Positions 13,055 through 14,031 of a stretch of DNA of 14,031 bases are shown piece after piece; position 1 is the stretch's first letter, and each line of letters starts with the position of its first letter. Source of the stretch: Deltaproteobacteria bacterium GWA2_55_10 (GTDB taxonomy: Bacteria; Desulfobacterota; GWC2-55-46); contig MGPL01000134.1 of assembly GCA_001797415.1 (NCBI GenBank), positions 1-14,031 on the forward strand, written 5' to 3'. The position numbers and the translations under genes were made by a program. Under the pieces are notes generated by a model. That model was not told where the DNA came from. It saw only the letters and a list, made by a program, of their open reading frames with translations, and did no database searches.

Positions 13055-14031
13055 ATGTTAAAAATTCCTGTGGAAGAAAAAATTGCAGAACTGATAAAGA
13101 CAGCGGACCTCCCTGTCAAGGAGGCCATACCCGAGCTTCTTATTGCCCTGGATAGAGGCAGGAACGCCGTGCTCGAAGCCCCGCCCGGCGCGGGCAAGAC
13201 TACGATAGCGCCCCTTGCCCTTCTTGGAGAAGAATGGCTCGAAGGCTCTCGCATTATCATGCTCGAACCGAGGAGGCTCGCTGCAAGGGCGGCGGCCGCG
13301 AGGATGGCTGACCTTCTGGGCGAAAAGGCCGGGGAAAGGGTCGGCTACCGCACAAGGCTCGACAGCTCAATAGGCCCAAAAACAAGGATAGAAGTCGTCA
13401 CAGAAGGAATACTCACGAGGTTCCTGCAGAGCGACCCGGCCCTGAACGGCATAGGTCTCGTCATATTCGACGAATTCCATGAACGGAGCATCCACGCTGA
13501 CCTCGGCCTTGCCCTTTCCCTTGAATCGCAGTCTGTATTCAGAGAGGACTTGCGCCTGCTCGTCATGTCAGCGACCCTCGATGGAAAGGAGGTCGCCGCA
13601 CTCCTCGGAGACGCGCCTGTAATAAAGAGCTTTGGCAGGGCATATCCGGTCGAGGTGCGCTACCAATCACCTTCAAGGCCGGGCCCGATTGCTGCTAACC
13701 CAATGCGGGATGTCATCTCGAAGACAGCTGCGGCCGCGTATAACGCTCTCAAGGATGATACGGGCAGCGTCCTCGTATTCCTGCCCGGAGCAGGAGAGAT
13801 AAAACGGGTAGAGGCAGAGCTTCGGGAAAGGGGCCTGCCGGATTCAATCGACCTTGTCCCGCTTTACGGCGAGCTTAAAAAAGAGGCGCAGGACCAGGCA
13901 ATAAGGCCCCCTGCCCCTGGCAGGAGAAAGGTCGTGCTTGCGACTTCCATCGCGGAGACGAGCATAACGATAGAAGGAGTCAACACGGTCATAGACTCCG
14001 GCTTGAAGCGCGTCTCCCGCTTTTCGCCCTC
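13055..14031 (+). CDS. hrpB: ATP-dependent helicase HrpB (DEAH/RHA family), 5' part
   Basis: The first 325 codons are present and open to the window end; the full protein is usually about 800 residues. Visible helicase motifs are Walker A EAPPGAGKTT (41-50), Ia MLEPRRLAARAAAARMA (69-85), VTEGILTR (115-122), Walker B/II DEFHER (139-144), III SATLDG (172-177), IV LVFLPGAGEI (240-249) and V VVLATSIAETSITIEGV (293-309). DEFH in place of DEAH and the spacing match HrpB rather than HrpA. Members are NTP-dependent nucleic-acid helicases in the cytoplasm, with poorly known physiological roles. The ATG at 13055-13057 is the best start, but no ribosome site precedes it. The family-like part begins near residue 19 (LPVKEAIPELLIAL), so about 18 residues are an extension. 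This is the only plus-strand gene and it diverges from the glycosyltransferase operon across 85 bases. Confidence 0.93.
   Translation, partial: MLKIPVEEKIAELIKTADLPVKEAIPELLIALDRGRNAVLEAPPGAGKTTIAPLALLGEEWLEGSRIIMLEPRRLAARAAAARMADLLGEKAGERVGYRTRLDSSIGPKTRIEVVTEGILTRFLQSDPALNGIGLVIFDEFHERSIHADLGLALSLESQSVFREDLRLLVMSATLDGKEVAALLGDAPVIKSFGRAYPVEVRYQSPSRPGPIAANPMRDVISKTAAAAYNALKDDTGSVLVFLPGAGEIKRVEAELRERGLPDSIDLVPLYGELKKEAQDQAIRPPAPGRRKVVLATSIAETSITIEGVNTVIDSGLKRVSRFSP

Noticed and set aside
13003..13566. Minus-strand short frames opposite hrpB
   Set aside because: The plus strand here encodes unbroken HrpB helicase motifs; the minus-strand frames are shadows without motifs.

Overview
The window looks like chromosomal housekeeping DNA from a GC-rich Gram-negative bacterium. 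The best guess is a member of the former Deltaproteobacteria (Desulfobacterota/Thermodesulfobacteriota-like). This rests on the gene neighbourhood ftsE-ftsX-envC-ctp-deacetylase and on ispA-dxs-tlyA of the non-mevalonate pathway. It also rests on outer-envelope glycosyltransferases of a kind common there, and on an NfnA/SudB-type flavoprotein subunit. The taxonomic call is inference from gene content and could be wrong. All genes except the last are on the minus strand. No tRNA, rRNA, CRISPR array, insertion sequence or phage gene was seen.

Right to left on the minus strand, the layout is as follows. (1) At 9684-12969 are two polytopic GT-C (family 39-like) glycosyltransferases 15 bp apart. 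The second is split into two frames at a run of seven A. (2) At 4468-9586 is a cell-division and envelope cluster of ftsE, ftsX, an EnvC-like factor with a degenerate LytM domain, an S41 carboxy-terminal processing protease and a divergent polysaccharide deacetylase. It starts from a near-consensus promoter. Translational overlaps join ftsE-ftsX-envC. (3) At 4022-4389 is a single-gene cold-shock unit. It has a strong predicted promoter, a leader of about 130 nt holding an intrinsic-terminator-like hairpin, a cspA-type gene, and a very strong terminator behind it. (4) At 279-3905 is an isoprenoid-precursor operon, ispA-dxs-tlyA, with its own predicted promoter, tight spacing and several non-ATG starts. 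(5) At 1-184 is the 5' end of an NfnA/SudB-like flavoprotein gene with a possible promoter. On the plus strand, diverging from the glycosyltransferases, is the 5' part of hrpB (13055 to the window end).

Functionally, the FtsEX ATPase/permease should gate the EnvC-like activator to drive septal peptidoglycan amidases. The Ctp protease and the deacetylase-fold protein behind it probably act in the same periplasmic murein pathway. The ispA-dxs operon makes DXP and farnesyl diphosphate, upstream of undecaprenyl phosphate and quinones. That links loosely to the polyprenyl-phosphate-sugar-dependent glycosyltransferases.

I do not see a clearly novel multi-gene system. The two points most worth a second look are the possible transcription-attenuation leader of the cold-shock gene and the homopolymer frameshift in the 9684-11532 glycosyltransferase. 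No gene-free stretch exceeds 300 bases. Promoters and RNA folds were found by eye and no energies were calculated.
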